DNA of 52,457 nucleotides from Dehalococcoidia bacterium (GCA_021295955.1 JAGWBJ010000012.1:1-52457), one strand, 5' to 3'. Positions 22,117-31,249 are shown, counted from the first letter of the stretch. Program-made: numbers and translations. The notes: generated by a model not told the origin, from the letters alone.

Positions 22117-23523
22117 ATGACCACGACCACCAAGGAGCTTTGCTACCTGAGCATCACCGAGGCCGGTGCGTTGATGCGCAGCCGCAAGCTGTCTCCCGTG
22201 GAGCTGGTCAGGGCCCACCTGGAGCGCATCGAGGCCGTCGACGGGGTGCTCCATTCCTTCGTGACCGTGATGGCCGACCAGGCCATGTCCGAGGCCCGGA
22301 AGGCCGAGGCCGAGCTCCTCCGGGGCCACGACCGTGGCCCCCTTCACGGCATCCCCACAGCCCACAAGGACCTGTACGACACCGCCGGAGTGCGCACCAC
22401 CTCGGGCTCCAGGGTGGACATGGACCGTGTGCCCTCAGAGGACTGCACCGTCGTCGCCAGGTACCGGGACGCCGGCGCGGTGCTCCTGGGCAAGCTGGCG
22501 ATGCACGAGTTCGCCCTGGGCGGCCCCGACTTCACCACCCCCTTCCCCCCCGCCCGTAACCCCTGGAACACCGGCCACATAACCGGCGGGTCCAGCAGCG
22601 GCTCGGGAGCGGCCGTGGCTGGGGGGCTGTGCATGGGCGCCCTGGGCTCCTGCACCGGGGGCTCCATACGGTTCCCGGCCTCCCACTGTGGCACCGTCGG
22701 CATCAAGCCCACCTACGGCCGGGTCAGCCGCGCTGGGGTGGTGACCCTGAGCTGGTCCCAGGACCACGCCGGCCCCCTCACCAGGCGTGTGGAGGACGCG
22801 GCCCTGATGCTTCAGCCCATCGCCGGCCACGACCCCAAAGACCCGACCTCCAGCCGCGCTCCCGTCCCCGACTACCGGGAGGGCATCTCCGGCGGGATCG
22901 AGGGGCTGAGGATTGGCGTGCCCAGGGACTACTTCTTCTCCCGGGGCCCCAACGTCAGCTCGGAAGTGCTGGACATCGTGGAGAAGCAGCTCGAGGTGCT
23001 GGAGGAGCTGGGGGCCCGCGTCGAAGAGGTATCCATACCCAGCCTGGACTTCGCCCGCTCAGCCAACATGGTGATAATGTTGAGCGAGGCCTTCGCCTAT
23101 CACGAGCCCAACCTCAAAGCCAGGGCCCACGAGTACGGCGAGCTCCAGCGCGCCTCCTTCCGGATAGGGGGTCTCCTGAAGGCCTCGGACTACGTTCAGG
23201 CCCAGCGGTGCCGTAGTGTGGTGAAGAAGGAGTTCGCCGAGGTCCTCCAAAGGGTCGACGTGCTGGCGAGCCCGACCATGCCCAGGACGGCGCCGGCCTT
23301 CGAGGGCTACGACCCGGTGGGCCACAACCGGGGGCCGAGCTACACGGCGCCCTATAACGTCACCGGGCTGCCGGCCATCTCCGTTCCCGCCGGGTTTGAC
23401 GGCGACGGCTTGCCCGTGGGACTGCAGATAGGTGGCCGTCCCTTCGACGAGGCCACCCTGTTCCGGGTGGCCTACGCCTACGAGCAGCGGACCCGCTGGT
23501 ACGCCCACCGGCCGTCTATATAG
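22117..23523 (+). CDS. Amidase (amidase-signature family)
   Basis: A 468-residue amidase-signature enzyme. The Ser-cisSer-Lys triad is visible as Lys84 (TAHKDL), Ser159 (GGSSSGSG) and Ser183 (TGGSIR), with the family spacing of 75 and 24. It hydrolyses a carboxamide to acid and ammonia in the cytoplasm. The GatA-like sequence alone cannot separate glutamyl-tRNA amidotransferase from free amidases, but absence of gatB/gatC neighbours favours a catabolic amidase. It has its own promoter. The following MmgE/PrpD gene is 321 bases away. Confidence 0.9.
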   Translation: MTTTTKELCYLSITEAGALMRSRKLSPVELVRAHLERIEAVDGVLHSFVTVMADQAMSEARKAEAELLRGHDRGPLHGIPTAHKDLYDTAGVRTTSGSRVDMDRVPSEDCTVVARYRDAGAVLLGKLAMHEFALGGPDFTTPFPPARNPWNTGHITGGSSSGSGAAVAGGLCMGALGSCTGGSIRFPASHCGTVGIKPTYGRVSRAGVVTLSWSQDHAGPLTRRVEDAALMLQPIAGHDPKDPTSSRAPVPDYREGISGGIEGLRIGVPRDYFFSRGPNVSSEVLDIVEKQLEVLEELGARVEEVSIPSLDFARSANMVIMLSEAFAYHEPNLKARAHEYGELQRASFRIGGLLKASDYVQAQRCRSVVKKEFAEVLQRVDVLASPTMPRTAPAFEGYDPVGHNRGPSYTAPYNVTGLPAISVPAGFDGDGLPVGLQIGGRPFDEATLFRVAYAYEQRTRWYAHRPSI

Positions 23524-23531
23524 GGCGTCGC

Positions 23532-23675
23532 GTGTCCAGGGTCCTTGGCTTTCTCGCAAACATTGTGGACGCCGCCCCCTTGGGGCGAAAGCTGAGGTTC
23601 CTGGTCCGCAACACCTGGATCAAGGCCTGCCGCCGGAGCTGGTGCTGCGGCAACGCGGGCCAGACCGGCTGTTGA
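23532..23675 (+). CDS. Small ORF (47 aa) ending in a CCG...GC motif
   Basis: In the 321-base gap between amidase and MmgE/PrpD genes a GTG frame reads VSRVLGFLANIVDAAPLGRK and ends with CRRSWCCGNAGQTGC. The basic body and the C-terminal cluster of cysteines (33, 38, 39, 47) with glycines look deliberate rather than random, and could bind a metal. No ribosome binding site is clear, so the start is uncertain. I do not assign a function. The rest of the gap (23676-23844) holds nothing I can name. Confidence 0.35.
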   Translation: MSRVLGFLANIVDAAPLGRKLRFLVRNTWIKACRRSWCCGNAGQTGC

Positions 23676-23844
23676 CGGCCCGAGGTGACCTCGGGGACCG
23701 AGGGATAGGGGACCCATCCAGGCTCGGAGAGGACGGCCATGCCTCCCACCGGACCAGCCGTCACCGCCAGGCCCGTGCTTCCGCCACGAGTGCCCAAGCA
23801 CGGGGCCCTGGGCACCGCCGAAGCCACGTAAAGGAGGAGACGAC

Positions 23845-25245
23845 ATGTCCTCGACACGGACCCTGGCCGGCTATCTGTCGGCCCTCAGGTACGAAGACCT
23901 CCCGCCCCTGGTGGCGGAGAAGGGCAGGCTGCTCATCCTCGATGCCATCGGCAACTGCATCGGGGGGTATCCCCTGGCCCTGGCGACCCCCTTCTTGGAG
24001 ATGTCCAAGGAGCTGGGTGGAGGGAGCCCCCAGGCGACCCTGATAGGCGACGGCGCCAAAGTCGCTCCGCCCATGGCGGCCTACGCCAACGGGGCCCTGT
24101 CCACCATGTTGGACTACTGTGACTCCTTCGCCTCCCAGGGCGGCACGAACCTGGCGTGGATGGGGCCCATGGCCGTGCCCGGAGCGCTGGCGACGGGAGA
24201 GGGACGGGGCATTTCGGGCAGGGAGCTGATCGTCAGCGTGGTCGCGGGCTACGAGTGCGCAGCTCGGATCGTCGCATCCATGGACCAGACGCCCGAGCAA
24301 GAGGCGAAGGTCACCGGGTCCGGCCTGTCGGTGTTCGCGTCGGCGGGGGCGGCTGCCAGGGCCCTGGGGCAGGATAGCGACCGGTTCCTGTCCACCCTGG
24401 GGATGGCGGGCATGTACACGCCCGTGCCCGCAGGGTACAAGTGGATAGGCGACGAGGGACTGACTCCCCGGAAGGACATCAAGCAGGGATGGGCGTGGAT
24501 GACCATGGTGGGGGTGTTCGCCGCCGTGTCGGCGGAGAAGGGCCTGCAGATGCTGCAGGAGAACAACATCCTGGACGGGGACCACGGCCTGTGGCGAATG
24601 CTGGGGATGGACATCTTCAGGGACGAGGAGGTCACGGCGGACCTGGGCGCGAGGTACCACATCCTCAGGTTCGCCACCAAGTCCTTCCCGGGGTGCGCCG
24701 TCACCCACACGGCGATGGCCGGGGTCACGGACCTGGTGAGGGACCAGCGCCTGGCCCCCGACGACATCGAGGCCGTCCACGTGGTGACCAACCGGGCCGG
24801 GGGGATAGGGTTCGAGGACCAGGCCCCGACCAGGCTGGTGGACCGGGAGTTCAGCATGCCCTACCAGGTGGCCGCCGCCGTACTGGCGGGCACGAAGGGG
24901 CCGGGCTGGTACTCTGAGGAGCTGGCCGGCGGCGACGGGTTCAGGGACATGGAGCGCCGGGTGAGCCTGGGCTTCGACGAGGAGTCGGAGCAGGTGTACA
25001 GGGACACCCACGCCCGCATCAGCAAGGTCATCCTGTCCACCAAGGACGGGCGGAGCTTCAGGACCCGTGTGGACGACACCGACAGGTACACCGACTGGGA
25101 CGGGGTGTCCGCCAAGTTCATGGATACGACGACCCAGGTCGTCGGCCGGGACCATGCCGAGTCCATCGCCGGGGCCGTGAAGGGGCTGGAGTCGATGACG
25201 TCCATCTCGGAGCTGATGGACCTGCTGAAGGTCCCCAGGTCCTGA
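23845..25245 (+). CDS. MmgE/PrpD family protein
   Basis: A 466-residue protein of the MmgE/PrpD (2-methylcitrate dehydratase-like) family. The opening SALRYEDLPP, LILDAIGNCIGGYPLA, NGALSTMLDYCDSF and the LNP-like KSFPGCAVTHTAM block are characteristic. Known members dehydrate 2-methylcitrate or isomerise related acids; this branch, without prpBC neighbours, more likely acts on another small acid such as an iminodisuccinate or aconitate-type compound. ATG follows AAAGGAGGAG. It is followed by a flavin oxidoreductase, suggesting a catabolic pair. Confidence 0.85.
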   Translation: MSSTRTLAGYLSALRYEDLPPLVAEKGRLLILDAIGNCIGGYPLALATPFLEMSKELGGGSPQATLIGDGAKVAPPMAAYANGALSTMLDYCDSFASQGGTNLAWMGPMAVPGALATGEGRGISGRELIVSVVAGYECAARIVASMDQTPEQEAKVTGSGLSVFASAGAAARALGQDSDRFLSTLGMAGMYTPVPAGYKWIGDEGLTPRKDIKQGWAWMTMVGVFAAVSAEKGLQMLQENNILDGDHGLWRMLGMDIFRDEEVTADLGARYHILRFATKSFPGCAVTHTAMAGVTDLVRDQRLAPDDIEAVHVVTNRAGGIGFEDQAPTRLVDREFSMPYQVAAAVLAGTKGPGWYSEELAGGDGFRDMERRVSLGFDEESEQVYRDTHARISKVILSTKDGRSFRTRVDDTDRYTDWDGVSAKFMDTTTQVVGRDHAESIAGAVKGLESMTSISELMDLLKVPRS

Positions 25246-25246
25246 C

Positions 25247-25263
25247 CCTGTCGCGGGGACAGG
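25247..25263 (+). terminator. Hairpin after the MmgE/PrpD gene
   Basis: CCTGTC and GACAGG pair around a 5-base loop immediately after the stop codon. There is no T-tract, so termination is uncertain. Confidence 0.3.
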
Positions 25264-25389
25264 CCGGTCGCCTCGTGCCGGACCTGCGCCCGACCGGCGG
25301 CGCAACCGAATGGCGCGGCCGACTGACAAGCTGCCCTCTCCGTGGACGACACCAGGCCGAGGTCGAGCAGATAAACGAGGAGGTGAGTG

Positions 25390-26577
25390 ATGATAACCAA
25401 GTTCGACGGGATGTTCGCGGGCCACGTGGACATGGAGGACGTGGGCTACGCCGGGATCCCGGTGAACGACCGGTGGTACGCCGATGAGCACCTGGCCACG
25501 GTCTTCGACAAGACCGACGCCATCGCCACTCAGCTCGACCGCTGGGGCTACGACACCCTGTGGATGGCCGAGCACCACTTCCAGCGGGAGGGGTACGAAT
25601 GCATCCCCAACATCCCCCTGCTGGCCGTCCACCTCGGTCACGTAACCCCGAGGATCAGGCTGGGCTGCGCCTTCAACATCGCCCCCATGTGGCACCCGCT
25701 GCGCCTGGCCGAAGACTTCGCCACGGCCGACATCCTCACCGGCGGGCGGGTGGTCTTCGGCGTCGGCCGCGGCTACCACACCCGGGAGGTCGAGGTGTTC
25801 GGCGCGCCGCTGCTGGACCAGGAGGCCAACCGGGACATGTTCGAGGAGCAGGTGGAGGTCATCCTCAAGTCCTTCAACGAGGTGTCTTTTTCCCACCACG
25901 GCAAGTACTACACCATCCCTCCCAGGGTCCCCTACCGTGGCTACGAGCTGGAGGAGATCACCCTGGTGCCCAGGCCGGCCAACCGGCCCGTAGAGTGCTG
26001 GCAGCCCATCCAGAGCGCCACGCCCCGGGGCCTGGACTTCATGGCCAGGCACGGCATCAACGGCATCATCGGCGGCGGGGTCGCCGAGGGCGGCGCCATG
26101 GAGAGGGTGGTGCTGGCCTACCGCGACGCCCTGGCCCGGGCGGGGCGGGAGACAGAGCCCGGGGAGGGGCTGAGCATCGGCTTCTCCTTCTACCTCGCCG
26201 ACACCGTGGAGACGGCCATGGCCGAGGCCGGTAGGCTCTACGAGGAGAACCTGAAGATGTTCGGCCCCCTGCGGCTGATCCGGAGCCTCACCGACGAGCA
26301 GGTCGAGGCGATGAGCGACCGCCGCAGGGCCCCGTACGCGGATCTGCCCAGGATCGAGGACGCGGTAAAGGCCGGCGGGTTCCTCTGCGGCCCGCCGGAG
26401 AGGATCATCGAGACACTGCGATCGGTGGAGGCCAGGTATCCGGGCCTGGAACGTGTCACGCTGCAGCAGCCGGTGGGCACGCCCCAGGCGGTGATCCTGG
26501 AGCAGATGGAGCGGTTCGCCAAAGAGGTCATGCCCGCTTTCACGGCAAGTCCCCAGTCAGCCGTCCCCGCGGACTAG
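25390..26577 (+). CDS. LLM-class flavin-dependent oxidoreductase (paralog A)
   Basis: A 395-residue luciferase-like monooxygenase. Family-specific blocks shared with the proteins at 28413 and 50881 are AEHHFQREGYECIPN, MWHPLRLAEDFATADILT, GRGYHTREVEVFGAP, HHGKYYTIPPRVPYRGYELE and a TLVPRP stretch. It would use reduced FMN and oxygen to oxidise an organic substrate. The ATG at 25390 follows GAGGAGGTGAG; a GTG one codon earlier is less likely because the paralog at 50881 begins with the same MITKF. Such duplicates are a known feature of SAR202-type Chloroflexota. Substrate unknown. Confidence 0.88.
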   Translation: MITKFDGMFAGHVDMEDVGYAGIPVNDRWYADEHLATVFDKTDAIATQLDRWGYDTLWMAEHHFQREGYECIPNIPLLAVHLGHVTPRIRLGCAFNIAPMWHPLRLAEDFATADILTGGRVVFGVGRGYHTREVEVFGAPLLDQEANRDMFEEQVEVILKSFNEVSFSHHGKYYTIPPRVPYRGYELEEITLVPRPANRPVECWQPIQSATPRGLDFMARHGINGIIGGGVAEGGAMERVVLAYRDALARAGRETEPGEGLSIGFSFYLADTVETAMAEAGRLYEENLKMFGPLRLIRSLTDEQVEAMSDRRRAPYADLPRIEDAVKAGGFLCGPPERIIETLRSVEARYPGLERVTLQQPVGTPQAVILEQMERFAKEVMPAFTASPQSAVPAD

Positions 26578-26599
26578 GCCCCCGGATAGGATAGACCCA

Positions 26600-26881
26600 A
26601 TGGCCTCCTACATCGTCCTGTCCTCCATGCGGGGCAAGTTTTTCTCGGACCGGGGCAACAGCTACGACAACTTCCAGATGATGGGGTACGTCCAGGCATC
26701 CAGCGCCGAGGACGCCGTGGTCGCGTTCTTCGAGGAGGCCCCCTACCCGATAGTGTGGGCCGACATCGAGTACATGTGGGCCGAGCGCCTCTCCGAGGAC
26801 GGTACGGGCGGTCGATATGGCGACTACGGCCGCGTGTACGTGGAGGGCCTCCGGCGCCGTTGGCAGCAGCCCGAGGCTTGA
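26600..26881 (+). CDS. Conserved-looking small protein of unknown function (93 aa)
   Basis: A 93-residue soluble protein rich in Tyr, Trp and acidic residues (MASYIVLSSMRGKFFSDRG at the start; YPIVWADIEYMWAERL near residue 50). The pattern of a strand, an alternating helix with 'ASSAEDAVVAFFEEA' and another strand resembles a small ferredoxin-like alpha/beta unit. It starts 22 bases after the flavin oxidoreductase, in the same direction, so it may assist that enzyme. I do not recognise the family. Confidence 0.6.
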   Translation: MASYIVLSSMRGKFFSDRGNSYDNFQMMGYVQASSAEDAVVAFFEEAPYPIVWADIEYMWAERLSEDGTGGRYGDYGRVYVEGLRRRWQQPEA

Positions 26882-26906
26882 AGGGCCTTCCGGGCTCGGA
26901 TACAAT
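26878..26906 (+). promoter_or_regulatory. Predicted promoter of the BNR-propeller gene
   Basis: TTGAAG (26878-26883, overlapping the end of the 93-aa gene), 17-base spacer and TACAAT (26901-26906), about 40 bases before the ATG. Confidence 0.45.
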
Positions 26907-26947
26907 GGTTCGCGTCCCACCCGCAACCGTTTCCAAGGGAGGTAGCA

Positions 26948-27934
26948 ATGGCCAGAGAGATGACCATACTGGTGGGTACCGTCGGCCAGGGGGTGATGCG
27001 CAGCGCGGACAGCGGACAGTCCTGGAGGCGCATAGGCGTCGACCAGGGGATGCACTCCGACGCGTTGGTCCGCGCCGTCGTGAACCACCCCAGCCATCCC
27101 GAGACCGTGTTTGCCGGGAGTGACGCCGGGCTGTACGTCAGCGAGGATGCGGGCGGCACGTGGAGGCTGCTGGACGGCCAGCTCCGGGGCCGGCACGTGT
27201 GGGCCCTGGCCATCGACCCGGACGCCCCGGACACCATGTACGCAGGGACGGGCACGCCCACACCCGCGGGGGTGTTCCGGTCCGGCGACGGGGGCCGCAC
27301 CTGGGAGCAGAGGCCGGTGGAGATAGCCGCCGAGTGCATCAACGTGGGGACGCCCCGGGTGACCGCCATCGCCATAGACCCCACGGCGGCCAACCGTGTC
27401 TGGGTCGGTCTGGAGGTGGACGGCCTACGGCTCAGCACCGACTCGGGCGAGAGCTGGCGGGCCGTCAACGGCGGCATTCCCAATCGCGACGTGCACAACG
27501 TAACGGTGACCGCCGGGCCTCCCAAGACCGTCATCGTGGTGGTGAACGACGACATCTACACCACCGTCGACGACGGCGCGACCTGGCGGTCGGTGGGCGT
27601 ACGGGACTCCTTCCCCTGGGGCTACCCGCGGGGCGTCCTGGTAAAGCCGGGCGAGGCGAACACCGTGTTCGTGACCATCGGCGACACCACCCCGGGACAG
27701 ATCGGCACCGTGATGCGGTCCACCGACACGGGCAACACCTGGAGCAGCCTGACGTTTCCGGTGGAGCCCAACGCCGCCATGTGGGTAGTCAACGCACAGC
27801 CCTACGAGGCCGACGTGATGTTCGCGGGCAGCCGCTACGGCTACCTGTACCGCAGCGACGACGGCGGCGAGTCGTGGAGCAAGCTGTGGCGGGAGTTCAG
27901 CGAGATTTCGTCGGTGATCTGGGTGCCCAACTAG
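26948..27934 (+). CDS. BNR/Asp-box repeat beta-propeller protein
   Basis: A 328-residue protein made of seven Asp-box (BNR) repeats of the form S-x-D-x-G-x-(S/T)-W: SADSGQSW, SEDAGGTW, SGDGGRTW, STDSGESW, TVDDGATW, STDTGNTW and SDDGGESW. Seven boxes fit one complete seven-bladed propeller. There is no signal peptide, unlike many exported sialidase-like or sortilin-like relatives, so it probably acts in the cytoplasm. Relatives are annotated as glycosyl hydrolase-like or photosystem II assembly-factor-like, but no catalytic residues can be assigned. The ATG follows GGGAGGT. Confidence 0.85.
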   Translation: MAREMTILVGTVGQGVMRSADSGQSWRRIGVDQGMHSDALVRAVVNHPSHPETVFAGSDAGLYVSEDAGGTWRLLDGQLRGRHVWALAIDPDAPDTMYAGTGTPTPAGVFRSGDGGRTWEQRPVEIAAECINVGTPRVTAIAIDPTAANRVWVGLEVDGLRLSTDSGESWRAVNGGIPNRDVHNVTVTAGPPKTVIVVVNDDIYTTVDDGATWRSVGVRDSFPWGYPRGVLVKPGEANTVFVTIGDTTPGQIGTVMRSTDTGNTWSSLTFPVEPNAAMWVVNAQPYEADVMFAGSRYGYLYRSDDGGESWSKLWREFSEISSVIWVPN

Positions 27935-28007
27935 CGGTCTGCCCGGCCGCCCCTCGTACCGGGCCCCGGCTCCCGTCATACCATAACCGGACCAGTAGGA
28001 GTGAGTG

Positions 28008-28325
28008 ATGATCCAGGTCTCCATTCTCTATGCCCAGCAGGACGACGGCTCCTTCGACGAGAAGTACTACTTGGAGAAGCACATGCCCCTGGTGAGGGAG
28101 CGCCTGACGCCCCGGGGCCTCCGCCGGGACGAGGTGTGCAAGGGAGTCTCGGCGCCGGACCCCAGCAAGCCGCCCCAGTACGGGTACATGTGCTACCTGT
28201 ACTTCGACACGGTGGAGGAGGTCCACCAGGCCTTCATGGCCGAGGGCCGCGACCTGATGGGGGATATCCCGAACTACACCAACGTCAAGCCCCTCATCCA
28301 GATCAGCGAGACCCTGGCAGATTAG
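28008..28325 (+). CDS. EthD-family protein
   Basis: A 105-residue dimeric alpha/beta-barrel protein of the EthD family. IQVSILYAQQDD, then FDEKYYLEKHMPLVRERL, and the C-terminal LYFDTVEEVHQAFM / NVKPLIQISE match the family pattern. Members assist ether or aromatic oxidation or act as small reductases or lyases. The ATG follows a GTAGGAGTGAG; the GTG one codon before is less likely. It is followed by a flavin monooxygenase 87 bases on and may be its accessory. Confidence 0.8.
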   Translation: MIQVSILYAQQDDGSFDEKYYLEKHMPLVRERLTPRGLRRDEVCKGVSAPDPSKPPQYGYMCYLYFDTVEEVHQAFMAEGRDLMGDIPNYTNVKPLIQISETLAD

Positions 28326-28370
28326 CGAGACCCTGGGCTAGCGCCGGACCGTTCGCTATACGGGTACCCC

Positions 28371-28385
28371 TAGGGGGCGCCCCTA
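28371..28385. repeat. Short palindrome between EthD and flavin oxidoreductase genes
   Basis: TAGGGG-GCG-CCCCTA, a perfect 6-bp stem. It may be an operator or part of a leader hairpin 28 bases before the GTG start of the next gene. Confidence 0.3.
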
Positions 28386-28412
28386 CCGGGTGGTACAGGC
28401 AGGAGGAACAGC

Positions 28413-29582
28413 GTGATCAGCTCGTTCTCGGTCATGACCATGGGCCAGGTGCTCCAGGGGGACGGCATCGGCTTCGACGGCATCCCCGCCAACGACCGGT
28501 GGTACCCCAACGAGCGTCTCGTCGAGGCCTTCGACATGACCCTGGAGACGGCCCAGCTCATGGAGGGCCTGGGCTACGACACCCTGTGGATGGCCGAGCA
28601 CCACTTCCAGCGCGAGGGGTACGAGTGCGTGCCGAACCTCCTTATGTTGGGCCTGTGGCTGGCCCAGCACACCAGCAGGCTCAAGTTCGGCTGCGCCTTC
28701 AACATCCTCCCCATGTGGCACCCGCTGCGCCTGGCCGAGGACTTCGCCACGGCGGACATTCTGACCAACGGCCGAGTCGTCTTCGGCGTGGGCCGCGGCT
28801 ACCACACCAGGGAGGTGGAGACCTTCGCCGCCCCCATGCTGGACGCCGACGCCAACCGCGAGCTGTTCGAGGAGCAGGTGGAGGTCGTCCTCAAGGCCTT
28901 CAACCAGAGCTCCTTCTCCCATCATGGGAAGCACTACACCATCCCGCCTCGGGTCCCCTATCGAGGGTACGACCTGGAGGAGATAACCCTGGTGCCCCGC
29001 CCCCGGAACCTCCCCGTGGAGACGTGGCAGCCCATAGTCAGCGGCAGCGCCAGGGGCATGGACTTCATGGCCAGGCACGGCATCAAGGGGATCATCCTGG
29101 GCACCGCCATGGACCACGTGGACGCCATGGTCCGGGAGTACCAGGCGGCCAACGCCCGCTACGGCCGGGACCTGGAGCTCGGCCAAGACCTGGCCCTGGG
29201 GCTGTGGATGTGGCTGGAGGACAGCTTCGAGGCCGCGAAGCGGGCGATGCGCCCCCTCTTCGAGGAGCACGTCAAGTTCGCGGGGCCCCTGGGGATGCTG
29301 CGCTACAGCGACGACCAGATGAAGGCCGTAGGGCCCGCGGGCGCGGCGACCCACATCGCCGCGGGCACGAACTTCGACCAGGTGCTGAAGACCAGGGCCT
29401 GGTTCTGCGGCACCTCGGAGGACGCCATCGCCCACATCAAGGAGATCGAGGCCAGGTACCCCGGCCTGGGGCAGGTGCTGGTGGCGACCCCCATGGGGGT
29501 GACCAGGTCCCAGATCACCGACCAGATCAGCCGGTTCGCCTCCGAGGTGATGCCCGCCTTCTCCCCCAACCCCGTTTCCTGA
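28413..29582 (+). CDS. LLM-class flavin-dependent oxidoreductase (paralog B)
   Basis: A 389-residue luciferase-like enzyme, closely related to the proteins at 25390 and 50881 (AEHHFQREGYECVPN, MWHPLRLAEDFATADILT, GRGYHTREVETF, HHGKHYTIPPRVPYRGYDLE). It differs in the C-terminal third, where it has a WMWLEDSFEAAKR helix, so its substrate pocket has probably diverged. The start is GTG with AGGAGGA 6 bases upstream. Reduced FMN and O2 are the expected co-substrates. Confidence 0.88.
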   Translation: MISSFSVMTMGQVLQGDGIGFDGIPANDRWYPNERLVEAFDMTLETAQLMEGLGYDTLWMAEHHFQREGYECVPNLLMLGLWLAQHTSRLKFGCAFNILPMWHPLRLAEDFATADILTNGRVVFGVGRGYHTREVETFAAPMLDADANRELFEEQVEVVLKAFNQSSFSHHGKHYTIPPRVPYRGYDLEEITLVPRPRNLPVETWQPIVSGSARGMDFMARHGIKGIILGTAMDHVDAMVREYQAANARYGRDLELGQDLALGLWMWLEDSFEAAKRAMRPLFEEHVKFAGPLGMLRYSDDQMKAVGPAGAATHIAAGTNFDQVLKTRAWFCGTSEDAIAHIKEIEARYPGLGQVLVATPMGVTRSQITDQISRFASEVMPAFSPNPVS

Positions 29583-29663
29583 CCGCAGACCGGCGCGCTG
29601 CCCCGCCCACGGTGCTAACCGCCCTCACCTGGCCCTCATACTCCTTGTTTTCGGAGGTGCACC

Positions 29664-30224
29664 CTGGACCGCTGTGAGTGGGCCGGCCCAGACCCCCTGA
29701 GCATCGACTATCACGACACCGAGTGGGGCGTCCCCTGCCGAGACGACAGGGCCCTGTTCGAGCTGCTGATACTGGAGGGGGCCCAGGCCGGGCTGAGCTG
29801 GAGCACCATACTCGGAAAGCGTGAGTCGTACCGGCTGGCCTACGACAACTTCGATCCGGCCGCCGTAGCCGGCTACGACGACGCCAGGACCGCGGCGCTC
29901 CTGGCGGACCCGGGAATCGTGCGCAACCGGCTGAAGGTGGCGGCCTCCGTCTCCAACGCCCGGGCGTTCCTGGAGGTCCAGAGGTCCCACGGCAGCTTCC
30001 ACGCCTACGTGTGGTCCTTCGTCGGAGGGAGCCCCCGCGTCAACGCCTGGACCCGGCTCCAGGACGTCCCGGCCAAGACCGCCGAGTCCCAGGCCATGAG
30101 CAAGGACCTAGTGAGTCGGGGCTTCAAGTTCGTGGGCCCCACGATATGCTACGCCTTCATGCAGGCCGCGGGCATGGTCAACGACCACCAGGTGGGCTGC
30201 TTCAGGTACTCGCAGCTCTCCTAG
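29664..30224 (+). CDS. tag: DNA-3-methyladenine glycosylase I with apparent CTG start
   Basis: A 186-residue glycosylase that removes 3-methyladenine from DNA (base excision repair). Zinc ligands fall at Cys4, His17, His175 and Cys179, the same numbers as in the E. coli protein (187 aa). The core EWGVPCRDDRALFELL, LEGAQAGLSW and FKFVGPTICYAFMQA are standard. Between the in-frame TAA near 29616 and Cys4 there is no ATG, GTG or TTG; the only fitting initiator is CTG at 29664, placed 6 bases after a GGAGG (29653-29657). So either a CTG start is used or the true start codon was mutated. Confidence 0.85.
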   Translation: MDRCEWAGPDPLSIDYHDTEWGVPCRDDRALFELLILEGAQAGLSWSTILGKRESYRLAYDNFDPAAVAGYDDARTAALLADPGIVRNRLKVAASVSNARAFLEVQRSHGSFHAYVWSFVGGSPRVNAWTRLQDVPAKTAESQAMSKDLVSRGFKFVGPTICYAFMQAAGMVNDHQVGCFRYSQLS

Positions 30225-30235
30225 ATGCTACTCGG

Positions 30236-31249
30236 CTACAGGCCCCTGTCGACCATGAAGCTGCACAGGTCGGCGGTGCGGCACGAGTAGCCCCACTCGT
30301 TGTCGTACCAGCCCAGGACCTTCACCATGTCCTCGTCCATCACCATGGTGGAGGGGGCGTCCAGTATACAGCTATGGGGGTTGCCCCTGAAGTCCGAGCT
30401 GACCAGGGGCTCTTCGGTATACTGGAGTATGCCCTTCAGCGGTCCCGAGGCCGCGCTTCTGAAGGCGTCGTTGACCTCGTCCGGGGTCACCTTTCGCGAC
30501 ACGGTGGCGACGAAGTCGGTCACGGAGACGGTGACGGTGGGGACCCGCAGGGCGATGCCATGTAGCTTGCCGTTCAGCTCCGGCACCACCAGGCCGACGG
30601 CCCTGGCCGCCCCGGTGCTGGTGGGAATGATGTTGGCCGCCGCGGCGCGGGCCCGTCTCAGGTCCGAGTGCACCTGGTCCAGTATCTTCTGATCGTTGGT
30701 ATAGGAGTGCACCGTGGTCATCAGGCCGTGCTGTATGCCGAAGGCGTCGTTGAGCACCTTGACCATGGGAGCGAAGCAGTTGGTGGTGCAGGAGGCGTTG
30801 GAGACTATCCTGTGCTGCCCCGGGTCGTACTTCTCGTCGTTGACGCCCAGCACGATGGTCAGGTCCTCACCCTTGGCGGGCGCGGATATGATGACCTTAC
30901 TGGCGCCTCCCTGCAGATGGGCCCCGGCCCTCTCCGCGTCGGTGAAGATACCCGTCGACTCGACCACCAGGTCCACGCCCATCTCGCCCCAGGGTATGTT
31001 GCCGGGGTCTCGTTCCGAGAACACCCTGATCTCCCGGCCGTCGATCACCAGGCTTCCGTTCCTCGCTTCGACGCTGCCTGGGTAGACGCCGTAGGTCGTG
31101 TCGTACTTGAACAGGTGGGCGTTGGTCTCGGCGTTGGCAAGGTCGTTTACCGCGGCGACCTCCAGCTTCCCGGAGTATCTCTCACCGATGGCCCGGGTCA
31201 CCTGTCTGCCGATCCTGCCAAAGCCGTTGACGCCTATCCGGGTCGCCAC
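30236..31249 (-). CDS. gap: Glyceraldehyde-3-phosphate dehydrogenase, type I
   Basis: A 337-residue NAD-dependent GAPDH. The Rossmann start [14 protein letters not shown]-selective VNDL (34-37), catalytic Cys154 in SNASCTTNC and His181 in TVHSYT are all present, with the S-loop [16 protein letters not shown]. It oxidises glyceraldehyde-3-phosphate in glycolysis or works in reverse. The start is GTG, preceded by GGGAGGTG. It lies downstream of enolase on the same strand, with a 218-base gap (31250-31467) that holds an AT-rich patch (TATCAT near 31295) but no supportable ORF. It is convergent with tag. Confidence 0.95.
   Translation of the reverse strand: MATRIGVNGFGRIGRQVTRAIGERYSGKLEVAAVNDLANAETNAHLFKYDTTYGVYPGSVEARNGSLVIDGREIRVFSERDPGNIPWGEMGVDLVVESTGIFTDAERAGAHLQGGASKVIISAPAKGEDLTIVLGVNDEKYDPGQHRIVSNASCTTNCFAPMVKVLNDAFGIQHGLMTTVHSYTNDQKILDQVHSDLRRARAAAANIIPTSTGAARAVGLVVPELNGKLHGIALRVPTVTVSVTDFVATVSRKVTPDEVNDAFRSAASGPLKGILQYTEEPLVSSDFRGNPHSCILDAPSTMVMDEDMVKVLGWYDNEWGYSCRTADLCSFMVDRGL

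Noticed and set aside
22117..23523. gatA of the glutamyl-tRNA amidotransferase
   Set aside because: No gatB or gatC near it; the context is catabolic.
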